From JBPRGH01 sp051418055 (GTDB lineage Bacteria; Bacteroidota; Bacteroidia; Cytophagales; Cyclobacteriaceae): a stretch of DNA of 28,680 nucleotides. Below the pieces are notes generated by a model. That model made no database searches. It had not been told where the DNA came from and saw only the letters and a program-made list of their open reading frames with translations. Shown in pieces: positions 15,649 to 23,273 of the stretch (positions are counted from its first letter, which is position 1; every line of letters begins with the position of its first letter). The position numbers and the translations under genes are program-made. The DNA is taken from positions 1 to 28,680 of the forward strand of contig JBPRGH010000067.1 of NCBI GenBank assembly GCA_051418055.1, read 5' to 3'.

Positions 15649-16785
15649 ATGAACAAGCCCAAAATAACCCTGAAGCCAAATTTTCACCGTGAAATGAAGG
15701 TGGTGCAGGTGGTTTTTCCTTACAATGAGGTCATCAATATTCATTTAAGAAATCTTAAGGCTTTAAGATATAGTGCTACAATGAAGAGCTGGTACTTTCC
15801 AGAAGCTGATTTTTCGTTGGAAAAATTTGTTAATTTCCTTAAACCTATAGCGAGTGTTGATTGTGCTCAATTAAAAATCCCTGAGCCTGTAGAACAAGAC
15901 AGAAGGAAAACAATTCGTAAGGCTAAAGCTGCCCAGCTTAATGAGCTTCAGGAGGCGGCCATGAAGAAAGCCAGAGAGCATCTCGTTTTAAAAAATTACA
16001 GCAAGAGCACTGCTAAGGTTTATCTCAACCTGCTCCGTGAGTATTTTGTATACCACAGCAACAAAAACCCCTTGGATATTACAGAAGAAGACATTAAAGA
16101 TTACCTTTTATACCAGCTGGAAGAGCGAGGAGTAGCTATCTCCACACAAAACCAGGTGATCAATGCGATAAAATTTTACTATGAAAAGGTAGAAAAGCTG
16201 GAGCGCAAAACATATTATGTAGAAAGGCCAATGAAACCTTTCCAGTTGCCTAAGGTTTTGTCGTTCCAGGAGGTCCAGCTAATACTTAAGTCGACAGGCA
16301 ATCTTAAACATGAGGCTATTTTAGCTACTTTATATGCTGGGGGATTGCGTATTGGTGAGTTAATAAATTTACATATCACCGACATTATGCGCGACCACAG
16401 GAGGATATTGATCAGGGGCGGCAAGGGCAGGAAAGACAGGTTGACATTACTTAGTGACAAACTATTACATTTATTGAGGGAGTATGTGAGAGAATACCGG
16501 CCACAAAGCTGGTTATTTGAAGGAGTTCACCCGGGCACTCAATATTCAGACACGAGTGTGCGGGCGATATTAACAAAAGCAGCCAAAAAAGCAGGGATCC
16601 GCAAGAAAGTAAATCCACATATGTTGCGCCATAGCTTTGCTACCCACATGATGGAGCGTGGTACCGACATCAGGCTGATCCAGGACCTATTAGGGCACAC
16701 TTCATTAAAGACCACCGAGATCTATACCCATATCAGCGGCGATGCCATCGACAGGTTAAAGAGCCCCTTTGATTATGACGACTAA
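15649..16785 (+). CDS. Tyrosine recombinase (Xer/IntI-like) heading a cassette array
   Basis: This 378-residue site-specific recombinase has all the expected catalytic residues: Arg234 in GGLRIGE, Lys259 in GGKGRKD, His324 and Arg327 in PHMLRHSFATH, His350 in LLGHTS and the nucleophile Tyr359 in EIYTH. A SAM-like core-binding domain spans about 105-185. The end, LKSPFDYDD, recalls the SPLD-type end of integron integrases. However, the segment between the Lys and His-x-x-Arg motifs is short, so the IntI-specific patch seems absent. About 85 extra N-terminal residues (pattern FPYNEV...RYSATMKSWYF) look like a separate small domain, distantly HARP-like by eye. It lies 112 bp before the first cassette junction and has the same orientation as the cassettes, unlike classical intI. 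No phage genes are nearby. It most likely mobilises the adjacent cassettes. Confidence 0.88.
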   Translation: MNKPKITLKPNFHREMKVVQVVFPYNEVINIHLRNLKALRYSATMKSWYFPEADFSLEKFVNFLKPIASVDCAQLKIPEPVEQDRRKTIRKAKAAQLNELQEAAMKKAREHLVLKNYSKSTAKVYLNLLREYFVYHSNKNPLDITEEDIKDYLLYQLEERGVAISTQNQVINAIKFYYEKVEKLERKTYYVERPMKPFQLPKVLSFQEVQLILKSTGNLKHEAILATLYAGGLRIGELINLHITDIMRDHRRILIRGGKGRKDRLTLLSDKLLHLLREYVREYRPQSWLFEGVHPGTQYSDTSVRAILTKAAKKAGIRKKVNPHMLRHSFATHMMERGTDIRLIQDLLGHTSLKTTEIYTHISGDAIDRLKSPFDYDD

Positions 16786-16872
16786 AACCAGTGGTGAAAA
16801 AAATGTATCTATTTACAATTGGATATCAAATTGTTTTTCAATTACTTGCGAGAGAAATAATATAAGCGATAT

Positions 16873-16903
16873 AAACGCAATAGCGTTTACACATACGTTA
16901 TGG
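16873..16903 (+). promoter_or_regulatory. Candidate attI-like primary junction
   Basis: The first G^TT junction (G at 16897, GTTATGG) lies 112 bp after the integrase stop. It is not preceded by an attC-type stem. Instead, a short hairpin, AAACGC with GCGTTT (16873-16888), ends 8 bp before the G. By position this is where an attI site is expected. The first nine bases, GTTATGGCC, are the reverse complement of the R'' box of attC1. Confidence 0.55.
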
Positions 16904-17277
16904 CCTATTCAAAACGGATTTTCATTTAAATAAGATTTCGTACAACAAGAAATTATAAGATTCTAGCTACACTTAGCGTAGAACTGGAACTGGTGTAGCA
17001 ACGATCTTTTGGATTACGCAGGACTCTTATTCACCAGTGGACCGTGCAGTGGTCAATCTTATCGAAGAACTAGAACTGATGTGGCACAGATTACTTTCAT
17101 CACGGCGGACATTGATTCGCACGGTCGGCTTGTTGTACGCAGGACAAAGGAACAGGCCATAACAAGGTGTATAAATCAGTGTGGGTTTTGTGGTTCTGAG
17201 GGTTCAGTGGTATCTTGCTCTTTTATATCGGGGGACAAGGTCGCAGGTTTTAGCCACACCGATTTATACACTTGGCG
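16898..17277 (+). mobile_element. Cassette 1 (380 bp, no convincing gene)
   Basis: The cassette is bounded by G^TT at 16897 and 17277. Its start (GTTATGGCC, 16897-16905) is the exact reverse complement of the R'' box of its attC (GGCCATAAC, 17155-17163). The only sizeable frame (17009-17281) runs through the attC and crosses the junction, so it is not accepted as a gene. The body shows a diverged internal direct repeat, about 16974-17005 with 17059-17090 (shared pattern GAACTGGAACTGGTGT against GAACTAGAACTGATGT). It could encode an RNA, carry a promoter or be an empty or decayed cassette. Confidence 0.7.
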
Positions 17278-17283
17278 TTAGGC
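17157..17283 (+). repeat. attC1-like recombination site
   Basis: The R'' box CCATAAC (17157-17163) is followed by the left arm 17164-17184. A 69-nt loop, the right arm 17254-17273, the spacer GGC and R' GTTAGGC (17277-17283) complete the site. The arms form 19 pairs with one bulged G on the left and one A/C mismatch that is a T/G wobble on the bottom strand. The loop contains CGGGGGACAA, shared with attC2 and attC4. The single extrahelical base and box layout match what is known of integron attC sites. Confidence 0.85.
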
Positions 17284-18007
17284 TCAATTGGCTTTCTAAA
17301 AGAACAAGAATGATAAAAGTCAAAATGATATATGTAAAAAATATAGCTTCCATCGCTTTCTTACTAGTGTCATTAATGATTACTACTTCTTATGCTCAGA
17401 CAGAAAAACATGAATTAAACATTGGATATGGTGAACCATCTTTTGGTCATATTGAATACAACAGGTTAATAAAAAATCATTCTTTTGGTATTTCAGCTGG
17501 TTCTAGTATAGCATTAGGAACTGCATCTGTAAGATCTTTAATTATCAATTATAAACTTTACTGGGGCAAAGCAAATATTGATTCATATTTACCAAAATTT
17601 TATTATTCACCATCTGTAGGCATTATATTTTTAAGTGATCAGTATGGTAATTTTGAAAATGCATTTTCCCATTCTCTTCTAGGAATTACAAATAATTTAG
17701 GTGTTAAATTTTTCATAACTAATACTATAGGATTGAATATTGATACAGGCATAGGAATTTACTCGGGGAATATATACGATTCATGGGGTTGCTATGCATG
17801 TGATGACCCTTATCAACCGTTAAGAATTTCATATAAATTTCAACTTTTTCATAAGTTTTAAGTTGCGAAAAGAAAGCCAACTGAGCCTAACAGTAGCTAT
17901 AAAATATAGGGCGGGCAGTGTGTTAGGTTATTTCAGTTTTTCATAGTTTCTTTACTACGGGGGACAACTATTCACATTGTAGGGCCCTACATTTTATAGC
18001 CCTGGCG
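17278..18007 (+). mobile_element. Cassette 2 (730 bp, secreted protein gene)
   Basis: The cassette lies between G^TT junctions at 17277 and 18007. Its first 21 bases (17277-17297) and the 21 bases ending in R'' of its attC (17871-17891) are reverse complements with one mismatch. This is far more than the 6-7 bases expected in classical cassettes. It contains one gene (17310-17861), oriented with the array and ending just before the attC, as in typical integron cassettes. Confidence 0.85.
17310..17861 (+). CDS. Cassette 2 protein: putative secreted or outer-membrane protein
   Basis: This encodes 183 residues if started at 17310 (MIKVKMIYVKN). The frame is open further upstream, but that would cross the cassette junction and attC1. 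A start at 17325 is also possible. A signal peptide is clear (charged start, hydrophobic IASIAFLLVSLMI, then TTSYAQ with likely cleavage after AQA/Q-type residues near 29). The mature part has alternating aromatic and glycine-rich stretches such as HSFGISAGSSIALG and SPSVGIIFLSDQYGNF and ends in a Phe (FQLFHKF), suggesting a small outer-membrane beta barrel. It contains a CYACDDP motif with two Cys. The family is not recognised. It is the sole gene of its cassette. Confidence 0.7.
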   Translation: MIKVKMIYVKNIASIAFLLVSLMITTSYAQTEKHELNIGYGEPSFGHIEYNRLIKNHSFGISAGSSIALGTASVRSLIINYKLYWGKANIDSYLPKFYYSPSVGIIFLSDQYGNFENAFSHSLLGITNNLGVKFFITNTIGLNIDTGIGIYSGNIYDSWGCYACDDPYQPLRISYKFQLFHKF

Positions 18008-18013
18008 TTGTGC
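17885..18013 (+). repeat. attC2-like recombination site
   Basis: R'' GCCTAAC (17885-17891) is followed by the left arm 17892-17912, a 71-nt loop, the right arm 17984-18003, the spacer GGC and R' GTTGTGC (18007-18013). One base bulges on the left (T17894). Two A/C mismatches (A17906 with C17990, A17895 with C18001) become T/G wobbles on the bottom strand. The loop has TTACTACGGGGGACAA. It is nearly identical to attC4 in both arms and in much of the loop. Confidence 0.88.
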
Positions 18014-18111
18014 TTCATGCAAAAAAGAAAAAACTGAACTTTGAATGCTAACAGAATTGATATAAGACAAAATCAAACTGACAGACTAAATAATCTGAAA
18101 GCCCCCGCTTC

Positions 18112-18131
18112 GCATTTTTTAAAATTTCTCT
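18112..18131 (+). repeat. 20-bp inverted repeat, left arm (flanks RM operon)
   Basis: GCATTTTTTAAAATTTCTCT is the exact reverse complement of 27917-27936, located 9.8 kb away on the other side of the operon. Confidence 0.85.
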
Positions 18132-18146
18132 GCCAACCCGCATTTG

Positions 18147-18200
18147 GCACATTTGCAAAGCCCCACAAGCCAACACACAACCCAAGCTTTACAAAAGAGC
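18147..18200 (+). repeat. Diverged direct repeat, left copy
   Basis: The segment from GCACATTTGCA to ACAAAAGAGC matches 27842-27894 in the same orientation, roughly 70 % by eye with small indels. Both contain a CCAAC-CACAACC core. Confidence 0.65.
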
Positions 18201-18292
18201 CAAATCTCCCACGCTCTACCCATAATAACTATCGGTTTATATCTTATTATATGAGATATAATTGTAATTTAGACCCGAATAATTTGAAAGCA

Positions 18293-18487
18293 ATGAATCG
18301 AATAAAGGAAGTACTTGCAGACAAAGGGATTAAACAAACTTGGCTGGCTGAGAAACTTGGAAAGAGCTACAACATGGTGAACTCCTATGTGCAGAACAGA
18401 CAACAACCGAGACTGGAAGTGCTAATGGAGATTGCTGTCATCCTAGATATAGATGTTAAAGATTTAATTGTCTCAAATAAGAGTTAA
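18293..18487 (+). CDS. Xre/Cro-type HTH regulator of the RM operon
   Basis: This encodes 64 residues when started at 18293 (MNRIKEVLADKGIKQTWLAE). An earlier Met at 18251 would add 14 residues, but the fold begins at MNRIKE, so the later start is preferred. The helix-turn-helix spans IKQTWLAEKLGKSYNMVNSYV, followed by RQQPRLEVLMEIAVILDIDVKDLI, the usual Xre layout. It ends 2 bp before hsdR and is the first gene of the operon. Small Xre proteins in this position commonly control RM expression, timing methylase and nuclease after transfer. That role is inferred. Confidence 0.88.
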   Translation: MNRIKEVLADKGIKQTWLAEKLGKSYNMVNSYVQNRQQPRLEVLMEIAVILDIDVKDLIVSNKS

Positions 18488-18489
18488 GT

Positions 18490-21279
18490 ATGAGTGAGGC
18501 AAAAACTAGAAAAGAAATAATAGATGGCCGCTTAAAGCAAGCAGGCTGGAATGTTGGTGACCGAACTCAAGTGGCTGAGGAATTTGATATTATCGTTGAT
18601 TCAAATCTTGTTCAGGAGGCGGCAACACCATATGCTGGACATCAATATAGTGACTATGTCCTACTCGGAAAGGATGGTAAGCCTTTGGCTGTAGTTGAAG
18701 CCAAAAAATCTAGCGTTGATGCTAATGTCGGAAAAGAACAAGCAAAACAATACTGTTTCAACATACAAAAGCAACTTGGCGGAGAATTACCCTTTTGTTT
18801 TTATACCAATGGACACGATATCTTTTTTTGGGACTTAGATAACTATCCTCCAAGAAAGGTTCATGGTTTCCCTACAAGAAATGATCTAGAACGATACTCA
18901 TACATACGCAAAGCCAGAAAATCGTTGGTAGGTGAAAGTATCAATGCCAAGATTGCTGGTCGTGATTTTCAAATTGGTGCAATCAGGGCTGTTCTGGAAG
19001 CAGTTGAAAAAAGGAAAAAGAAATTCCTTTTGGTTATGGCAACTGGAACAGGTAAAACTAGAACCTGCATTGCCTTAGTAGATGCATTAATGCGATTCGG
19101 TTGGGCTGAAAGAGCATTGTTCTTGGTTGACAGAGTTGCATTGCAAAATCAGACTCTTGATGCTTTTAAAGAACATTTGCCTAACGAACCTAGGTGGCCA
19201 AAGCCAAATGAAAAAGAAATTGCCACAGACAGGAGAATTTATGTTTCTACCTATCCAAGTATGTTGAATATTATAAGAGATGAGAAAAAATCTTTATCAC
19301 CACATTTCTTTGATTTAATTATTGTTGACGAGAGCCACAGGAGCATTTACAACACTTATGGGGAAATTCTGGACTACTTCAACACAATAACTCTTGGTTT
19401 AACAGCCACCCCAACAGATGTAATAGACCATAATACTTTTCAATTATTTGACTGTGAAGATGGCGTACCCACTTTTGCCTATTCATACGAAGAAGCAGTA
19501 AATCATATTCCACCCTACTTGAGCGATTTTCAAGTAATGAAAATCAAAACAAAGTTTCAGGAAGAAGGGATTAGCAAACGCACAATTTCACTTGAAGATC
19601 AACAAAAATTAATTCTTGAAGGAAAAGAGATTGAAGAAATAAATTATGAAGGGACGCAAATTGAAAAGAATGTAGTCAACCGAGGAACTAATGCATTGAT
19701 AGTGCGTGAGTTTATGGAAGAGAGCATTAAAGATTCAAATGGTGTTTTACCAGGCAAAACTATTTTCTTCTGTATGACTAAGGCCCACGCCAGAAGAATG
19801 GAGGCAATCTTCGATTCATTGTACCCAGAATATAAAGGCGAACTAGCTAAAGTCATTGTGAGTGAAGACCCAAGAGTACACGGAAAGGGTGGTTTATTAG
19901 ACCAGTTTACAAACAATGACTTGCCTCGAATAGGTATAAGTGTTGACATGCTTGATACTGGAATAGATATAAGGGAAATTACCAACCTCGTTTTCGCTAA
20001 ACCTGTTTATAGTTACACTAAGTTTTGGCAAATGATTGGTAGAGGAACACGGTTACTTGAACCTGAAAAAATCAAGCCTTGGTGTACTGTAAAAGATTCC
20101 TTCCTGATTTTAGATTGTTGGGACAACTTTGAATACTTCAAACTGAATCCTAAGGGCAAACAACTTAATACACAGATCCCATTACCAGTTCGCTTGTTTG
20201 GTTTACGCTTGGATAAAATTGAAAAAGCAATTGAGTTAAGTGAAACAGAAATTGCGGTAAAAGAAATTGCAAATCTGAAATTGCAAATTGAGTTGCTACC
20301 AAAAAACTCAGTTGTAATTCTTGATGCTCAAAATGAATTACAAAGGCTTGAAGATGATAATTTCTATAATCAATTAACCCACGAGAAAATTGATTTTCTC
20401 AGAAACTTTGTAAAACCCCTCTTTAGAACAATCGCCAATGTTGAATTTAAGGCAATGCGATTTGAAAAGGACATTGTTGAAGTTTCTTTGGCACACTTAT
20501 CAAGTGAAAAGGTAAAGTTTGAAACCCTGAAAGAAAGCGTTGTTGAGGAGATTAGCGAACTTCCTTTGACTGTCAATATTGTTTCTAGAGAACAAGATCT
20601 TATTAGAAAGGCACAAACGAATCAGTATTGGGCAACAGCTAATGAAGAGAAGTTTGATGAACTAATTCTGAAAATTTCACCCTTGATGAAATTTCGCGAT
20701 TCAGTTGTTCCATTATCGCCAGCAAAATTCAATCTTAAAGACATGCTTTTCAGTAAAGAGAAGGTTGAATTTGGTCCTCAACATGAATCTGTAAGCATTA
20801 CCCGATACAAAGAATTAGTGGAGGAAAAAGTAAATGCTTTGGTTTCATCAAATCCTCTTCTGCAAAAACTAAAAGACGGAAAATCACTTGATAAAACTGA
20901 AGCAGAAGAACTAACAGAAGTATTGCACAACGAACATCCACATATTACGGTTGATCTATTGAGAAAGGTATATAACAATAGAAAAGCAGAACTAATACAA
21001 TTCGTAAAACACATTTTAGGAATTGAAATTCTTGAAACTTTCCCGAATTCGGTTTCTAAATCCTTCGAAAAATTCATAGCGGATCATTCCTACTTAAATA
21101 GTCGGCAATTGGAGTTTCTACAACTGCTCCAAACCTACTTAATAGAAAAGGGTGAAGTGGAAAAAAGAGATTTGATTACAGCACCTTTCACAAGAATACA
21201 TCCAGACGGAATTCGTGGAGTTTTCTCGAATCCTGAAATTGAAGAGATAATAACATTCATTCAAAAAATAGCTGCCTAA
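18490..21279 (+). CDS. hsdR: Type I restriction enzyme subunit R (HsdR)
   Basis: HsdR translocates DNA using ATP and cuts it when the HsdM-HsdS complex finds an unmethylated site. The protein is 929 residues. An N-terminal PD-(D/E)xK nuclease is visible with Asp55 (YSDYVLL) and Glu70-Ala-Lys72 (VVEAKK). The SF2 helicase core has Walker A ATGTGKT (184-190), motif II DESH (near 279), motif III LTATPT (near 303) and motif VI QMIGRGTRL (near 514). A long C-terminal helical region ends in the EcoEI-type domain that contacts the methylase. All key residues are present, so the enzyme looks active. It starts 2 bp after the Xre stop and ends 1 bp before the next gene. Confidence 0.95.
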   Translation: MSEAKTRKEIIDGRLKQAGWNVGDRTQVAEEFDIIVDSNLVQEAATPYAGHQYSDYVLLGKDGKPLAVVEAKKSSVDANVGKEQAKQYCFNIQKQLGGELPFCFYTNGHDIFFWDLDNYPPRKVHGFPTRNDLERYSYIRKARKSLVGESINAKIAGRDFQIGAIRAVLEAVEKRKKKFLLVMATGTGKTRTCIALVDALMRFGWAERALFLVDRVALQNQTLDAFKEHLPNEPRWPKPNEKEIATDRRIYVSTYPSMLNIIRDEKKSLSPHFFDLIIVDESHRSIYNTYGEILDYFNTITLGLTATPTDVIDHNTFQLFDCEDGVPTFAYSYEEAVNHIPPYLSDFQVMKIKTKFQEEGISKRTISLEDQQKLILEGKEIEEINYEGTQIEKNVVNRGTNALIVREFMEESIKDSNGVLPGKTIFFCMTKAHARRMEAIFDSLYPEYKGELAKVIVSEDPRVHGKGGLLDQFTNNDLPRIGISVDMLDTGIDIREITNLVFAKPVYSYTKFWQMIGRGTRLLEPEKIKPWCTVKDSFLILDCWDNFEYFKLNPKGKQLNTQIPLPVRLFGLRLDKIEKAIELSETEIAVKEIANLKLQIELLPKNSVVILDAQNELQRLEDDNFYNQLTHEKIDFLRNFVKPLFRTIANVEFKAMRFEKDIVEVSLAHLSSEKVKFETLKESVVEEISELPLTVNIVSREQDLIRKAQTNQYWATANEEKFDELILKISPLMKFRDSVVPLSPAKFNLKDMLFSKEKVEFGPQHESVSITRYKELVEEKVNALVSSNPLLQKLKDGKSLDKTEAEELTEVLHNEHPHITVDLLRKVYNNRKAELIQFVKHILGIEILETFPNSVSKSFEKFIADHSYLNSRQLEFLQLLQTYLIEKGEVEKRDLITAPFTRIHPDGIRGVFSNPEIEEIITFIQKIAA

Positions 21280-21280
21280 T

Positions 21281-21658
21281 ATGGTTAAAGAAATTAGAGC
21301 CAAATTAATAGAATTGGCAAGGTTAAGAACAACTTGGGCTTACTCTCAGCTAAACGACCAATTACAATTGGGATTAGACTTTTCAAATGGTCATGATAAT
21401 AAATTAATTGGTGAATGGTTGGGCGAAATATCGACACATGAACACGAAAAAGACAGACCATTACTGAGTGTACTAATTACTCATAAATATGGTAAACGTG
21501 AACAGGGTGACGGATTCTATAAGCTGTGTGAAAATATTTATGGCAAGAATTGGGTAACTCTCAAGAAAGATAAAAAATGGGAAAATGGACTTATTGCAGA
21601 CTGCTATGAGTTTTGGTTAAACCCTGATAATTACAAGAAATTTAAAAACGATTTTTAG
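21281..21658 (+). CDS. Small protein of unknown function inside the RM operon
   Basis: This encodes 125 residues, soluble, with no signal or membrane segment. It starts 1 bp after hsdR and ends 1 bp before hsdM, so it is an integral part of the operon. The N terminus is helical (IRAKLIELARLRTTWAYSQL). The middle, RPLLSVLITHKYGKREQGDGFYKLC, resembles the pattern of small proteins with PLLSALVV-x-x-PGxGFF-type motifs seen near restriction or transcription-related genes, which is recognition by eye only. It could be an RM accessory or DNA-binding subunit. I cannot name the family. Confidence 0.8.
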   Translation: MVKEIRAKLIELARLRTTWAYSQLNDQLQLGLDFSNGHDNKLIGEWLGEISTHEHEKDRPLLSVLITHKYGKREQGDGFYKLCENIYGKNWVTLKKDKKWENGLIADCYEFWLNPDNYKKFKNDF

Positions 21659-21659
21659 C

Positions 21660-23273
21660 ATGCTTACACAATCACTTAAAAGTAAAGTCGCAGCCCTTTG
21701 GGATAAATTCTGGAGTGGCGGAATTTCAAATCCACTTAATGCTATTGAGCAAATTACCTATTTGCTTTTTATGAAGCAGTTGGATGAAACCGACAAACGG
21801 AAGGTTAGCAATGCTGATTTTCTAAATGAGAAATACACTTCCATTTTCTCAGGCAAGTTTTTTCCTCCAGGAGTTGACGAAAAAGATGAAAAAAATGCCG
21901 TTGAACGTGAAACTTTAAGATGGAGCTACTTTACACGAATGCCAAGTGACGAAATGCTTTTGCATGTTCAAAGTAAGGTGTTTCCCTTTATTAAAGAATT
22001 AGAATCAATTGACCAAAAAGTAAAAGAAGGGGAAACCTTAAAATTTTCTTTTTTCACTAAGCACATGGCAAACGCAGCTTTTCTTATTCCAAGTGGTAGA
22101 ATGTTAACCGAAGCTACTAAAACCATTGACGAGATTTATACAGAGCTTGAAAAAGAAAACCGTTTCATTGATGCCCAAGGTGATTTCTATGAATATTTAC
22201 TAGATTCTTTAAGACAGTCAGGTAAAAATGGACAGTTTAGAACGCCAACACATGTAATTGAATTAATTACTGAATTGGTGGAACCAAAGCTAGGGAATCG
22301 AATTGCTGACCCTGCAAGTGGAACAGCGGGTTTCCTTTTGGCAGCATACAAATATTTGATTACTGAGTTTACTAGCGACACCTATAAACAAGCTGACGAT
22401 AACGGATTTATGAGGGGAACGCTTGCAGATAAATTGGTTGATGATAAAGCAAAAAAAATGCTGAATGAAGAAACCTTTTTTGGTTTTGACATCGATCCAA
22501 CCATGATTCGTATTGGTTTAATGAACCTCATGATGCATGGAATTACTCAGCCAAGAATAGATTATAAAGACACTTTAAGTAAAAATTACAATGAGGATAA
22601 TGCCTACGACATTGTAATGGCTAACCCTCCTTTTACAGGAAAAATTGATAAAGGAGATTTGAATGAATCCTTCACCGTTTCGACAACTAAGTCAGAGTTA
22701 CTGTTTGTAGAACGTATTTACAAAATGCTTCGCATGGGTGGTACTGCCGGTGTTGTCGTGCCACAAGGGGTGCTTTTCGGAAGTGGGAAAGCGTTTAAAG
22801 ACATACGAAAAATCTTGATTGATAAGTGTGAATTGAAAGCAGTTATTGGCATGCCTAGCGGTGTATTTAAACCTTATGCCGGTGTTGCCTCAGCCATTTT
22901 AATTTTCACCAAAGGTGGAGAAACAAACAACGTTTGGTTTTATGAAATGCAAAGTGATGGGTGGAGTTTGGATGACAAAAGGACTCCACTATTGAATAAA
23001 GATGGAAGCCGAGATTTTGGGGATTTGCATAAGATAATAGATGCTTACAAAATGCGGAATCCTAAAAAAGAGAGCGATAGAACGAAGCAACATTTTTTTG
23101 TCTCGAAAGATGAAATAGAAAAAAATGACTACGAACTAAGTTTGAGTAAATATAAAATTGAGGTTTATGAAGAGATTGAATATGACGAGCCAGGAGTAAT
23201 TATCTCAAAAATATTTGATTTGGAAAAAGATATTTTTCAGGAGATTCAAGAACTAGAAAATATGATCAAATGA
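21660..23273 (+). CDS. hsdM: Type I DNA methyltransferase subunit M (HsdM)
   Basis: HsdM transfers a methyl group from S-adenosylmethionine to N6 of adenine in the site chosen by HsdS. The protein is 537 residues, usual size. The N-terminal helical domain (about 1-160) contacts HsdS. Motif I is DPASGTAGFLLAA (about 217-229), and the target-adenine motif IV is NPPF in IVMANPPFTGK (near 322). The block GQFRTPTHVIELI preceding motif I is typical of HsdM. Its stop overlaps the hsdS start (ATGA at 23270-23273), indicating translational coupling. Confidence 0.96.
   Translation: MLTQSLKSKVAALWDKFWSGGISNPLNAIEQITYLLFMKQLDETDKRKVSNADFLNEKYTSIFSGKFFPPGVDEKDEKNAVERETLRWSYFTRMPSDEMLLHVQSKVFPFIKELESIDQKVKEGETLKFSFFTKHMANAAFLIPSGRMLTEATKTIDEIYTELEKENRFIDAQGDFYEYLLDSLRQSGKNGQFRTPTHVIELITELVEPKLGNRIADPASGTAGFLLAAYKYLITEFTSDTYKQADDNGFMRGTLADKLVDDKAKKMLNEETFFGFDIDPTMIRIGLMNLMMHGITQPRIDYKDTLSKNYNEDNAYDIVMANPPFTGKIDKGDLNESFTVSTTKSELLFVERIYKMLRMGGTAGVVVPQGVLFGSGKAFKDIRKILIDKCELKAVIGMPSGVFKPYAGVASAILIFTKGGETNNVWFYEMQSDGWSLDDKRTPLLNKDGSRDFGDLHKIIDAYKMRNPKKESDRTKQHFFVSKDEIEKNDYELSLSKYKIEVYEEIEYDEPGVIISKIFDLEKDIFQEIQELENMIK

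Larger units (their letters stand above)
18008..18292 (+). other. Cassette 3 leader with repeat arms, no gene
   Basis: This 285-bp leader precedes the Xre gene. It contains one arm of a 20-bp inverted repeat (18112-18131) and one copy of a diverged direct repeat (18147-18200), both with partners after the HNH gene. The frame of the Xre gene is open back to 18041, but those codons overlap the repeats and look non-coding. The operon promoter probably lies in 18200-18290. No clear TAnnTTTG box was found. Confidence 0.6.

Noticed and set aside
15649..16785. Prophage integrase
   Set aside because: No phage structural or replication genes follow, and the attC-like sites with matched cassette ends fit an integron-type system better.
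17009..17281. 90-residue open frame in cassette 1
   Set aside because: It runs through both arms of attC1 and over the G^TT junction, has an atypical composition (many Cys, Arg and Thr) and has no good start signal. It is more likely a by-product of the repeat structure.
18041..18292. N-terminal extension of the Xre frame
   Set aside because: Its codons cover the 20-bp inverted repeat and the direct repeat, and the HTH fold starts at the Met at 18293.
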